Shown: positions 23,445 to 30,578 of the stretch, one piece after another
How positions within the stretch are numbered: the first letter of the stretch is position 1
How the letters are laid out: every line of letters starts with the position of its first letter
Assembly (NCBI RefSeq): GCF_003217475.1
Contig: NZ_QJSP01000030.1
Location: 1-32,654, forward strand
Direction of reading: 5' to 3'
DNA: 32,654 bases
Source of the DNA: Williamsia limnetica
Lineage (GTDB): Bacteria; Actinomycetota; Actinomycetes; Mycobacteriales; Mycobacteriaceae
The notes under the pieces: model-generated
Database searches by the model: none
Told to the model about the DNA's origin: nothing
The model's input: only the letters and a program-made list of their open reading frames with translations
Program-made: the position numbers and the translations under genes

Positions 23445-23699
23445 ATGGCACACACCACCCGCCTGCCCCACTGGTTTTCCATCCTCGTCATCGCCTCCGG
23501 GGCGACCATCGCGTTCGTGCTGGGCCTGGTCTTCTCCGCCCCATATGCCACCGACGTCGCCCACACCCGCCAGCCGCATCCACCCACCATCACCGACCCC
23601 GGCTGGCCTCACCTTCACAACTGGGCATGGGCAGCGGCCATAGGCATCGCCGTGCTCATCCCCTTATCCTTCGGCATCCGCCGCATCGGCCGCCACTAG
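23445..23699 (+). CDS. Small two-helix membrane protein after csoR
   Basis: An 84-residue protein with two hydrophobic helices (about 9-30 and 59-77), joined by a His/Pro-rich loop (AHTRQPHPPTITDPGWPHLHNW). It ends IRRIGRH. It is not recognised. The loop His residues and its place at the end of the copper unit allow a guess at metal contact. AAAGG lies about 14 bases before the ATG, so the start is weak. Codon use looks like that of its neighbours. Confidence 0.6.
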   Translation: MAHTTRLPHWFSILVIASGATIAFVLGLVFSAPYATDVAHTRQPHPPTITDPGWPHLHNWAWAAAIGIAVLIPLSFGIRRIGRH

Positions 23700-24045
23700 T
23701 TCGGGCGGGCGCCACTTTCGACACCTGCTGGCAGCACGCGCAAGCACCACCAAAGATGCGTACCCACCGGCACGTACTGCCAAAGAACCTGTCGCCGAAA
23801 CCGCGAAGACGCGGCGTCAATGCCGGGCACACTCCACGCCTGCGTGCTGACCAACTCACCCGCGATCTCCCTCACGCTCGCGCGTGATTAGCTGACATGC
23901 ACCTTCCGTTGACGTGACTATTCAATATCGGCGTAAGCGATTGTCAAACACCATGTTTCGTCACCTTTGACCGAATGCAGCGCGAATGCCACCCGCCGCT
24001 ATCTGCCCACAGCGGGCAAGGGCTGGCGCCCGGCCCCCGCCGGGG
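23700..24045. other. Intergenic region between the copper unit and the ATPase
   Basis: No convincing gene. A 6-base hairpin (TCACGC, loop TCGC, GCGTGA, at 23872-23887) and several short GC-rich inverted repeats near 24000-24045 may serve as terminators for the convergent units. Short open frames here are Arg/Cys-rich and look non-coding. Confidence 0.5.
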
Positions 24046-24058
24046 TCAGTGTGCTGGC

Positions 24059-25222
24059 TCAGCGTTGTTCTGCCGGCGAATGAACTCGGCCATGCCGGGA
24101 ACGGTAAAAGGCTACGACCCCGCGTTCGGGTGCCCAGATCAAGCCTTTCTTGATACAGGCGTCACGGTGCGGTGCCACCGATTGCATGGAACTGCCCAGC
24201 GCTGTGGCGATCGCGGAGGATCGAGGCTGCTCAGTGCCGCTGACAGCCATGGCGTGTAGGTATCGCCGTTCGGCCTCGGTGGCGCGGAGCCATCGTGAGC
24301 TGTAAAAGCCGGCGTCGAGGGAGGCGTGTCCGGTGCTCACCGCATCTTCGGCTTCAATCACGCTGAACGGTGATCCCGTTGCCACGCGCCATAATTCGTA
24401 GCCAAACACTTGCAGGAAGTATGGATAGCCGGCACTGGCAGTGACCACATAGTCAGCGGCCTCGTCGGTGACGGCTTGCCCCAGCCGAGAGATTGGCGCG
24501 ACGATCGCCGCCCGCGCCTCGTCGTTGGAGACCGGTCCGATGGTGCGGTAGTCGAATTGCCGTTCCGCGTAGGACCGTGCATCAGCTAAGACTTGCGGGA
24601 GGTTCGGCAGGCCCGCCCCGACCAAGAAAAACGGCCATCCCCGTTGGGCGGCACGGTGTTGGGTTGCGAGCAGGACCTGGAGCAGCGGCGCCTCGAGCTC
24701 CTGCATTTCGTCGACGAACACCCCGAACGCATTGCCTTCTGTGCGCAGTTCATCGCACAGCTCTTCCACGAGATCTTCGAACTCAACCCCTAACGATGCC
24801 TGCTGCGGCGGAGCCGCTTTGGACACGCTGACCCCCGTGCCGAACGCAGTCGCCGACACCGAAAACTCCTCGGTCATCGACCGGAGCCGGTCCACAATCG
24901 ACCGGGCGAACTTTCGGCGCCGAAGCGCCCGGGTGACGTCCTTGGAGATTCGCCGGCGCAGGGCTTCGGCGCCTTCCTGACTTGTCTGCGCTTCGACCTC
25001 GACCACGACCCAATCATTACGGCGGGCTTGGTCAGCCATGGTCGCCAACAACGTCGTCTTCCCGACGCCACGCAGCCCTTGCAGCATCAACCCACGGTCA
25101 TAACGGCGTTGCTTGACCCGTGCGACGAGCAGATCGAAACGCTCCAGTTCCCGAGTACGACCCACCAGCTCAGGCGGACGAGTACCCGAACCGGGCGTGA
25201 ACGGATTAAGACCAGATTCCAC
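24059..25222 (-). CDS. AAA/STAND-like ATP-binding protein with probable C-terminal frameshift
   Basis: A 387-residue protein. It opens with a VGRTRELERFD motif, has Walker A GLRGVGKTT (49-57), Walker B VFVDEM (168-173), and an arginine-finger/sensor region, then a C-terminal winged-helix part. This resembles the Orc1/Cdc6-like and STAND-type ATPases common in actinobacteria; the target is unknown. The last 14 residues (from YRSRHG) do not fit. Removing one base from the AAAA run at 24106-24109 (TTTT in the coding strand) gives FTVPGMAEFIRRQNNAEPAH, a sensible ending, with a stop at 24046. So the C-terminus is likely frameshifted in reality or in the sequence. A 41-bp palindrome lies 17 bases upstream of the start. 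Confidence 0.8.
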   Translation of the reverse strand: MESGLNPFTPGSGTRPPELVGRTRELERFDLLVARVKQRRYDRGLMLQGLRGVGKTTLLATMADQARRNDWVVVEVEAQTSQEGAEALRRRISKDVTRALRRRKFARSIVDRLRSMTEEFSVSATAFGTGVSVSKAAPPQQASLGVEFEDLVEELCDELRTEGNAFGVFVDEMQELEAPLLQVLLATQHRAAQRGWPFFLVGAGLPNLPQVLADARSYAERQFDYRTIGPVSNDEARAAIVAPISRLGQAVTDEAADYVVTASAGYPYFLQVFGYELWRVATGSPFSVIEAEDAVSTGHASLDAGFYSSRWLRATEAERRYLHAMAVSGTEQPRSSAIATALGSSMQSVAPHRDACIKKGLIWAPERGVVAFYRSRHGRVHSPAEQR

Positions 25223-25239
25223 CAGCAGACACTAGCAAA

Positions 25240-25280
25240 GTATCAGTCCGTATAAGGCTTAGCCTTATACACACTGATAC
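25240..25280. promoter_or_regulatory. 41-bp nested palindrome upstream of the ATPase gene
   Basis: An inner perfect palindrome, GTATAAGGCT-T-AGCCTTATAC (25250-25270), is embedded in an outer one, GTATCAGT (25240-25247) and ACTGATAC (25273-25280), with 2 unmatched bases on each side between them. This two-tier symmetry suggests an operator for two dimers, or a recombination or replication-type site. It covers the expected promoter of the ATPase. Confidence 0.8.
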
Positions 25281-25392
25281 AGCCCTACAGACCGGTTCGG
25301 CTAGGCGACAGCCGACAAATCGGCTCCTTCGGATGCGGCGGATCACGCCGGACAGACCGTCGTGTCACGCGAAAACCGCTGTGTGAGATTGC

Positions 25393-25710
25393 TTAGGCCT
25401 TGGCGCGGAGCACATCAGCCAGTTGGTCAACGGTCGGCAGCCCGGCTGCACCGGCCTTAGTCCGGTAGAGACGGCACGCAAGTTGATCAACCTGAGGGGC
25501 ACCGTCGAAGGCATCAGTGCCATCGATGAGTATCGTCGGCGAACCAGCAAACGGCGACGCTGCCGCCTCGGCATCGGACCCAATCCGCCACAACCCGATG
25601 TCAAGATCTGTTCTTCCGATCGTGGCTGCCGCCGCGCGGACACGATCGGCCGCCGCTACCCAGTTCGGGCATCCATCAAAGTAGAGAATCTCGACCCGCA
25701 TATTAACCAT
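25393..25710 (-). CDS. Thioredoxin-fold protein with a single active-site Cys
   Basis: A 105-residue protein starting MRVEILYFDGCPNW, with a single Cys (C14) where CxxC would stand, and GSPTILIDGTDAF further on, which carries the likely cis-Pro. Such small proteins sit near mercury, arsenic or other metal genes and are sometimes labelled alkylmercury-lyase-like or thioredoxin family; their function is not settled. A second cysteine is near residue 79 (ACRLYRT). The ATG used has AGGG 4 bases upstream; an ATG three codons in is possible. It lies in line with the VOC gene upstream, 35 bases from its stop. Confidence 0.7.
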   Translation of the reverse strand: MVNMRVEILYFDGCPNWVAAADRVRAAAATIGRTDLDIGLWRIGSDAEAAASPFAGSPTILIDGTDAFDGAPQVDQLACRLYRTKAGAAGLPTVDQLADVLRAKA

Positions 25711-25745
25711 TGTGCCCTGATCGACGACACGACTGCTTAGACCCC

Positions 25746-26171
25746 TCAGGCCCCATCAACTACTGGCGAGAAAAACGTCAGCAAATTCCCAGCCAGATCA
25801 ACCACCGCAAACTCTCGGGTGCCCCACTCAGTGTCCGTGGGCCCCGCCCCAGCATCACCCGGATGTAGAACCTGAGCTGCCGCCATCTCGCGATAGAGCT
25901 CGTCCAACCCATCGGTCTCTATCCGGCAACTCGCCGTTCCCGCGAGGAAGCTTTCAGCGCCACTGCAGATCGGCATCGAGACAAAGTCAGAACGCGCCCG
26001 CCAATCGTCGTCGAACGCCGCCCACAAATGCACCTCTGCACCCTCGCGCACCAGCTTCGCGAACCCATCATCTGACGCAACAACCGTGAAACCTAGACGT
26101 TCGCAATAAAAGTCGACACCGGCCACGATGCGCTCGACTGGCAGCGCCGGCACCGCCCTCAACAAACTCAT
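25746..26171 (-). CDS. VOC-family protein (bleomycin-resistance type)
   Basis: A 141-residue protein. VERIVAGVDFYCERLGFTVV and EVHLWAAFDDDW form the first half, and CRIETDGLDELYREMAAAQVLHP with EFAVVDLAGNLLTFFSP the second, giving the two beta-alpha-beta-beta-beta units of the vicinal oxygen chelate fold. The arrangement fits bleomycin-binding proteins, which sequester the drug and need no metal centre; the metal ligands of glyoxalase I are not obvious. The ATG before SLLRAVPALPVERI is the family start; the upstream frame is Arg-rich and unlike the family. The Shine-Dalgarno is weak. Confidence 0.8.
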   Translation of the reverse strand: MSLLRAVPALPVERIVAGVDFYCERLGFTVVASDDGFAKLVREGAEVHLWAAFDDDWRARSDFVSMPICSGAESFLAGTASCRIETDGLDELYREMAAAQVLHPGDAGAGPTDTEWGTREFAVVDLAGNLLTFFSPVVDGA

Positions 26172-26515
26172 CACCCAATCTAACGTCTGACCGCGTAATC
26201 CACGAGACCCGGCACAGCCGAAAGTACGTAGATCGAGACGACGTCGCCGGCGCAGAAGGCGACCACGGTCCTGTGGCTCATCACCCCTGGCCTTGGCACT
26301 TGGTACTACCTGACGGCCTCGAACTCGCCGTCGCAGTCGTGGTCGCCCCAAACCCTCATCGACGTCGCCGGGATGGTTAATCTACGTCCGCGTCATCCCC
26401 CGACTGATACCGAGGTCCGAGCCCGTTCCGACCTGATCCTGCGCCGAGACACGCAGGGACGCCCGAGGGTTCCCCTGGGCAGCGATCAGATTCCCGACGT
26501 TCAGCAGCTGTTCAT
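26172..26515. other. Intergenic region before the arsenic operon, with unexplained open frames
   Basis: No recognisable gene. On the plus strand an uninterrupted frame without ATG runs from about 26170 to 26380, and a short frame from an ATG near 26372 (MVNLRPRHPPTDTEV...) ends with TGA at 26517-26519. Both are too short and unmatched to call. They may be remnants of a lost gene. Confidence 0.3.
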
Positions 26516-26541
26516 TTGACCGCTGATTCGGCAGCGGTCAA
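26516..26541. promoter_or_regulatory. Probable ArsR operator/promoter
   Basis: Perfect 10-base arms TTGACCGCTG and CAGCGGTCAA with a 6-base spacer. TTGACC inside the left arm could be the -35 element. TATAGA at 26542-26547 follows the right arm and the arsR ATG follows 3 bases later. The palindrome therefore covers the promoter, as expected for autorepression. Confidence 0.75.
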
Positions 26542-26550
26542 TATAGACAT

Positions 26551-26931
26551 ATGTCGAAACAACACGCGGAGCCTGACGCTCCGTGCTGCTCGCCTTTGGT
26601 GCGTGAGCCGCTGACCGAGGACTGGGCCGGCGATCTGGCCCGCATGTTCAAAGCTCTCGGCGACCCGGTGCGTCTGCGGTTGCTGAGCTTGGTGGCCAGC
26701 CACGAAGGCGGCGAGGCCTGCGTCTGCGACATCTCCGAGTCCTTCGACCTGTCTCAGCCCACGATCTCCCATCACCTCAAAGTGCTGCGGTCGGCGGGCC
26801 TGCTGGACTGCGAGCGCCGCGGGACGTGGGTCTACTACTGGGTGATTCCCGCTGCCCTGCAACAACTCTCCGCTGTGCTCGGTGAACCCGCCATCGCTTT
26901 GCAGGCCCCTTCGGACGAGGTGTCGGCATGA
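26551..26931 (+). CDS. arsR: ArsR-family arsenic-responsive repressor
   Basis: A 126-residue winged-helix repressor. It has the vicinal pair Cys12-Cys13 near the N-terminus and Cys57/Cys59 (GEACVCDI) ahead of the recognition helix (LSQPTISHHLKVLRSAGLL). An N-terminal CC plus a distant Cys is the arsenite site described for Corynebacterium glutamicum ArsR1, unlike the ELCVC-only site of E. coli. The ATG lies only 3 bases after a -10-like TATAGA, and no Shine-Dalgarno fits, so the message may be leaderless or nearly so. Its last codons overlap acr3 by ATGA. Confidence 0.93.
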   Translation: MSKQHAEPDAPCCSPLVREPLTEDWAGDLARMFKALGDPVRLRLLSLVASHEGGEACVCDISESFDLSQPTISHHLKVLRSAGLLDCERRGTWVYYWVIPAALQQLSAVLGEPAIALQAPSDEVSA

Positions 26932-28022
26932 GCACCACCACCGACCAGCCGGCCGTTGTCGGCAAACTCTCCACCCTCGACCGGTTCTTGCCGGTGTGGA
27001 TCGGTGTGGCCATGGTCGCCGGCCTGCTGCTGGGCCGGACGATTCCGGGCCTGGACGACGTGGTGAGCGCGGTCGAGATCGACGGTATCTCGCTGCCGAT
27101 CGCGATCGGGTTGTTGATCATGATGTACCCGGTCCTGGCGAAGGTTCGCTACGACCGCCTCGACACTGTCACCGGTGACCGCAAACTACTGCTCGGGTCG
27201 CTGGCACTGAATTGGGTTCTCGGGCCGGCGCTGATGTTCGCGCTGGCCTGGCTCCTGTTGCCCGACCTACCGGAGTATCGGACCGGGCTGATCATTGTCG
27301 GCCTGGCCCGGTGCATCGCGATGGTGATCATCTGGAACGACCTGGCCTGTGGTGATCGTGAAGCGGCAGCAGTGCTGGTGGCGATCAACTCGGTGTTCCA
27401 GGTCGTCATGTTCGCCGTGCTGGGCTGGTTCTACCTCTCGGTCCTGCCGGGCTGGCTCGGCTTGGAACAGACCACCATCGACGCTTCCCCGTGGCAGATC
27501 GCCAAGTCGGTGCTGATATTCCTGGGTATCCCGCTGTTGGCCGGGTTCTTGACCCGCCGTTACGGCGAAAAGGCCAAGGGCCGCACCTGGTATGAGGAGA
27601 AGTTCCTGCCTCGGATCGGCCCGTGGGCGCTGTATGGGTTGCTGTTCACCATCGTCATCCTGTTCGCACTGCAAGGCGATCAGATCACTTCCAAACCCTG
27701 GGACGTGGTGCGGATTGCGTTGCCGCTGCTGGTGTACTTCGCGGTCATGTGGGGCGGCGGTTACGCCCTCGGGGCGGTGATGGGGCTGGGGTACGAGCGC
27801 ACCACCACCCTCGCGTTCACCGCGGCGGGCAACAACTTCGAACTCGCCATTGCGGTGGCGATCGCGACCTATGGCGTCACCTCCGGGCAAGCTCTGGCCG
27901 GCGTCGTGGGGCCTTTGATCGAGGTCCCGGTCCTGGTCGGGTTGGTGTACGTCTCTCTCGCTCTGCGTAAGCGCTTTACCCCCGCACCATCTGCCATCTC
28001 GTCTGTGACCAAGGAGTCTTAG
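26928..28022 (+). CDS. acr3: Acr3 arsenite efflux transporter
   Basis: A 364-residue, ten-helix transporter of the Acr3 family, which exports As(III). The family-essential Cys129 sits in ARCIAMVIIW, followed by NDLACGD. The GNNFELAIAVAIATYG segment carries the conserved Glu of the second half. It has no fused ArsA or ArsC domain. It begins inside the arsR stop (ATGA), so the two are co-translated. Its end carries the AAGGAG used by the next gene. ArsA and ArsD downstream suggest that it may work as an ATP-driven pump. Confidence 0.95.
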   Translation: MSTTTDQPAVVGKLSTLDRFLPVWIGVAMVAGLLLGRTIPGLDDVVSAVEIDGISLPIAIGLLIMMYPVLAKVRYDRLDTVTGDRKLLLGSLALNWVLGPALMFALAWLLLPDLPEYRTGLIIVGLARCIAMVIIWNDLACGDREAAAVLVAINSVFQVVMFAVLGWFYLSVLPGWLGLEQTTIDASPWQIAKSVLIFLGIPLLAGFLTRRYGEKAKGRTWYEEKFLPRIGPWALYGLLFTIVILFALQGDQITSKPWDVVRIALPLLVYFAVMWGGGYALGAVMGLGYERTTTLAFTAAGNNFELAIAVAIATYGVTSGQALAGVVGPLIEVPVLVGLVYVSLALRKRFTPAPSAISSVTKES

Positions 28023-28673
28023 ATGTCCGAGCACCGCGTCCAACCCGAACTGCTGATGCCCCAGGCGTTGCTGTCCCGCACCGCCGAGGCCCTGGCTGAG
28101 AAGTACGAAGGTGTGTTCTCCCCGCAGACGGTGGAACGCTACGTGTTCGAGTCCTACACCGCGCTGCGCCGCACCGCGACGATCTACAACCACCTCCCGG
28201 CCTTGGCGGGTCGGTTCGCTGCCGATCGCCTGTCGGCGTTGGCTCAATCCACCGGCGCCGCACCCAAGGACGTGCCGGAGGTGCTGTTCATCTGCGTGCA
28301 CAACGCTGGCCGGTCGCAGATGGCCGCAGCCCTGCTCGATCACTACGGCAAGGGTGCTGTTCATGTGCGGTCGGCGGGATCGGCACCGGTGGGCGCCATC
28401 AGCCCGGTCGTGGTCGAAGCGATGGCGGAGATCGGTCTAGATCTGGAGGCGCAGTACCCCAAACCGCTGACCGACGACGTCGTCGCCGCGGCCGATGTGG
28501 TCGTGTCCATGGGATGCGGCGACGCGTGCGCGATCTATCCGGGCAAGCGCTATCTGGACTGGACCCTCGACGATCCCCACGGACAGTCTCTCGAGGTGGT
28601 CCGCGCCATCCGCGATGACCTCGACGTCCGGGTCCAGGAGTTGTTGCGCCAGTTGACTGCTGTTCCCGCCTAA
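28023..28673 (+). CDS. arsC: Arsenate reductase, LMW-phosphatase type with N-terminal helical domain
   Basis: A 216-residue protein. Residues 1-80 form an all-helical domain (QALLSRTAEALAEKYEG...TVERYVFESY) found before ArsC in actinobacteria. The catalytic part is a low-molecular-weight phosphatase fold with the P-loop CVHNAGRS (Cys91 to Arg97), a GCGDAC segment with two further Cys (165 and 169), and a LDDP segment near 182-185. It reduces arsenate to arsenite; in mycothiol-making actinobacteria electrons come from mycothiol/mycoredoxin, whereas in other members they come from thioredoxin. The ATG has AAGGAG 6 bases upstream, within the end of acr3. Confidence 0.92.
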   Translation: MSEHRVQPELLMPQALLSRTAEALAEKYEGVFSPQTVERYVFESYTALRRTATIYNHLPALAGRFAADRLSALAQSTGAAPKDVPEVLFICVHNAGRSQMAAALLDHYGKGAVHVRSAGSAPVGAISPVVVEAMAEIGLDLEAQYPKPLTDDVVAAADVVVSMGCGDACAIYPGKRYLDWTLDDPHGQSLEVVRAIRDDLDVRVQELLRQLTAVPA

Positions 28674-28722
28674 ACCTGTTCCCACTCCTCTGTTCTCTCC
28701 CCTGACGAAAGGATCTCGACCT

Positions 28723-29139
28723 ATGACCACCACTCCCAGCGTGCTGTTCGTGTGCGTGCACAACGCCGGCCGCTCGCAGATGGCTGCCGGATTCTTGTCC
28801 CATCTGGCCGGCGATGCGATCGAGGTCCGCTCCGCTGGTAGCGCTCCGGCCGACAGCATCAACCCCGCAGCGGTGGAGGCGATGGCCGAAGAGGGCATCG
28901 ACATCACCGCCCAGACCCCGAAGATCCTCACCACCGACGCGGTGGCGGCATCCGACGTGGTGATCACCATGGGATGCGGCGACACCTGCCCGATCTTCCC
29001 CGGCAAAAGCTACCGGGACTGGGTCCTCGATGACCCTGCCGGCCAAGGCGTGGATGCGGTCCGGCCCATCCGCGATGAGATCAAGACCCGCGTCGAGGCG
29101 CTCATCGCCGAGCTCACCTCCACACCCGCCGCCCACTGA
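28723..29139 (+). CDS. arsC: Arsenate reductase, single-domain
   Basis: A 138-residue low-molecular-weight phosphatase-type ArsC, close to the C-terminal domain of the previous gene. The P-loop is CVHNAGRS (Cys11 to Arg17), followed by RSAGSAPADSINPAAVEAM, GCGDTC and VLDDPAGQG. It lacks the helical N-terminal domain, so the pair probably arose by duplication with loss or gain of that domain. GAAAGGA lies about 9 bases upstream of the ATG. The following thioredoxin reductase suggests a thioredoxin-type electron supply for at least one of the two. Confidence 0.93.
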   Translation: MTTTPSVLFVCVHNAGRSQMAAGFLSHLAGDAIEVRSAGSAPADSINPAAVEAMAEEGIDITAQTPKILTTDAVAASDVVITMGCGDTCPIFPGKSYRDWVLDDPAGQGVDAVRPIRDEIKTRVEALIAELTSTPAAH

Positions 29140-29166
29140 TCTGCTGACTGTTCGCCCAGGAGAGCC

Positions 29167-30147
29167 ATGACCGACACCGTGCACGACCTGATCATCGTGG
29201 GCTCCGGGCCTGCCGGGTACACCGCCGGGATCTACGCGGGCCGCGCCGAGCTGGCACCGCTGCTGTTCGAAGGCTCCCAGTTCGGTGGGGCGCTGATGAC
29301 CACCACCGAGGTGGAGAACTTCCCCGGCTTCCGCGCCGGGATCATGGGCCCGGAGTTGATGGAGGAGATGCGTGAGCAGGCAACACGTTTCGGCACCGAC
29401 ATCCGCACCGAGGACGTCGACCAGCTGGAGCTGGCCGGGCCGATCAAGACCGTCCATGCCGGCGGAGTTGCCTACCAGGCTCATGCGGTGATCCTGGCGA
29501 TGGGCGCCGCGGCCCGCTACCTGAACATTCCCGGGGAACAAGAACTTCTCGGTCGTGGGGTCAGTGCGTGCGCGACCTGTGATGGGTTCTTCTTCCGGGA
29601 CCAGGACATCGTGGTCGTCGGCGGCGGCGATTCGGCGATGGAAGAAGCCACCTTCCTGACCCGCTTTGCCCGCAGCGTCACCCTGGTCCATCGCCGCACC
29701 GAGTTCCGGGCGTCGCGGATCATGCTCGAGCGCGCCAGGGCCAACCCCAAGATCCGTTTTCTGACCAACGCCGCACCTGTCCAGGTCCTGGGCGAGAGCA
29801 GTGTCACCGGATTGGTTGTTCAAGACACCATCACCGGCGAGCAGACCACTCTGGCCGCGACAGGGATGTTCGTGGCCATCGGGCACGACCCGCGCAGCGC
29901 CCTGGTGACCGGGCAGGTCGATCTCGACGACGCCGGCTATGTGCAGGTGCAATCGCCGACCACCGCCACCTCCATTGACGGGGTGTTCGCCGCCGGCGAC
30001 CTGGTCGATCACACCTACCGGCAGGCGATCACCGCCGCCGGGACCGGGTGCGCCGCAGCGATCGACGCCGAACGCTGGCTCGCCGATCGCGCCGACACCA
30101 CCACTTCGGTCGCGGCCGGCCACCCCGTCGCCGCCGCCACCGCCTGA
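29167..30147 (+). CDS. trxB: Thioredoxin reductase-like flavoprotein
   Basis: A 326-residue FAD/NADPH-dependent reductase. FAD motif [10 protein letters not shown] (12-21), redox centre CATC (Cys135 and Cys138), NADPH motif [10 protein letters not shown] (about 152-161), and the C-terminal FAD motif [10 protein letters not shown]. The size and order are typical of thioredoxin reductases. It would supply electrons to a thioredoxin for ArsC; no thioredoxin gene is in the operon. AGGAG lies 6 bases upstream of the ATG. Similar reductases in arsenic operons have been called ArsT, but this label rests on context. Confidence 0.93.
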   Translation: MTDTVHDLIIVGSGPAGYTAGIYAGRAELAPLLFEGSQFGGALMTTTEVENFPGFRAGIMGPELMEEMREQATRFGTDIRTEDVDQLELAGPIKTVHAGGVAYQAHAVILAMGAAARYLNIPGEQELLGRGVSACATCDGFFFRDQDIVVVGGGDSAMEEATFLTRFARSVTLVHRRTEFRASRIMLERARANPKIRFLTNAAPVQVLGESSVTGLVVQDTITGEQTTLAATGMFVAIGHDPRSALVTGQVDLDDAGYVQVQSPTTATSIDGVFAAGDLVDHTYRQAITAAGTGCAAAIDAERWLADRADTTTSVAAGHPVAAATA

Positions 30148-30171
30148 ACACCTTCAGAAAGGTTGTCACTG

Positions 30172-30576
30172 ATGAGCATTGAGATTTTCGAACCGGCACT
30201 GTGTTGTGCCACCGGCGTGTGTGGCGACGATGTGGATCAGGCCCTGATCACCTTCTCCGCCGACATCGACTGGCTCCGTAGCCAGGGCGCCGACATCACT
30301 CGATTCAATCTGGCCAGCGAGCCGATGGCCTTCGCCGAGCGTGAACCAGTCACCGCGTTCCTGCAGCTGACCGGGTCGCAAGGCCTGCCACTGGCATTGG
30401 TCAACGGAGTGACGGCCATGACCGGCACCTACCCGACGCGACGCCAGCTCGCCACCTGGGCCGGCCTGCCCGCCCCCGAGGCCACTGCACCCGCCGCCGG
30501 GGTGCTATCGCTCACCGACACCAGCGGCTGCTGCACCCCGGACGCCGACTCGGGCTCCGAGTCCGGTTGCTGCTGA
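30172..30576 (+). CDS. arsD: ArsD arsenite metallochaperone
   Basis: A 134-residue protein with the ArsD signature near the N-terminus: ALCCATGVCG giving Cys11, Cys12 and Cys17, which correspond to Cys12, Cys13 and Cys18 of the R773 protein. A thioredoxin-like domain follows, then a tail with two vicinal pairs (SGCC and the terminal GCC), also as in the R773 protein. ArsD passes arsenite to ArsA and raises its affinity. The ATG has AGAAAGG 9 bases upstream; the upstream TTG at 30163 is less likely. The arsA start lies 2 bases after its stop. Confidence 0.95.
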   Translation: MSIEIFEPALCCATGVCGDDVDQALITFSADIDWLRSQGADITRFNLASEPMAFAEREPVTAFLQLTGSQGLPLALVNGVTAMTGTYPTRRQLATWAGLPAPEATAPAAGVLSLTDTSGCCTPDADSGSESGCC

Positions 30577-30578
30577 CC

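Noticed and set aside
23656-23859. Minus-strand Cys/Arg-rich frame of 67 codons after the small membrane protein
   Set aside because: There is no ribosome site, hydrophobic pattern or family likeness; composition is that of non-coding GC-rich DNA.
28399-30123. Very long open frame (574 codons) antisense to arsC and trxB
   Set aside because: High-GC coding DNA gives long antisense frames. The plus-strand genes have full catalytic motifs and ribosome sites, while the antisense product is Gly/Asp/His-rich with no recognisable domain.
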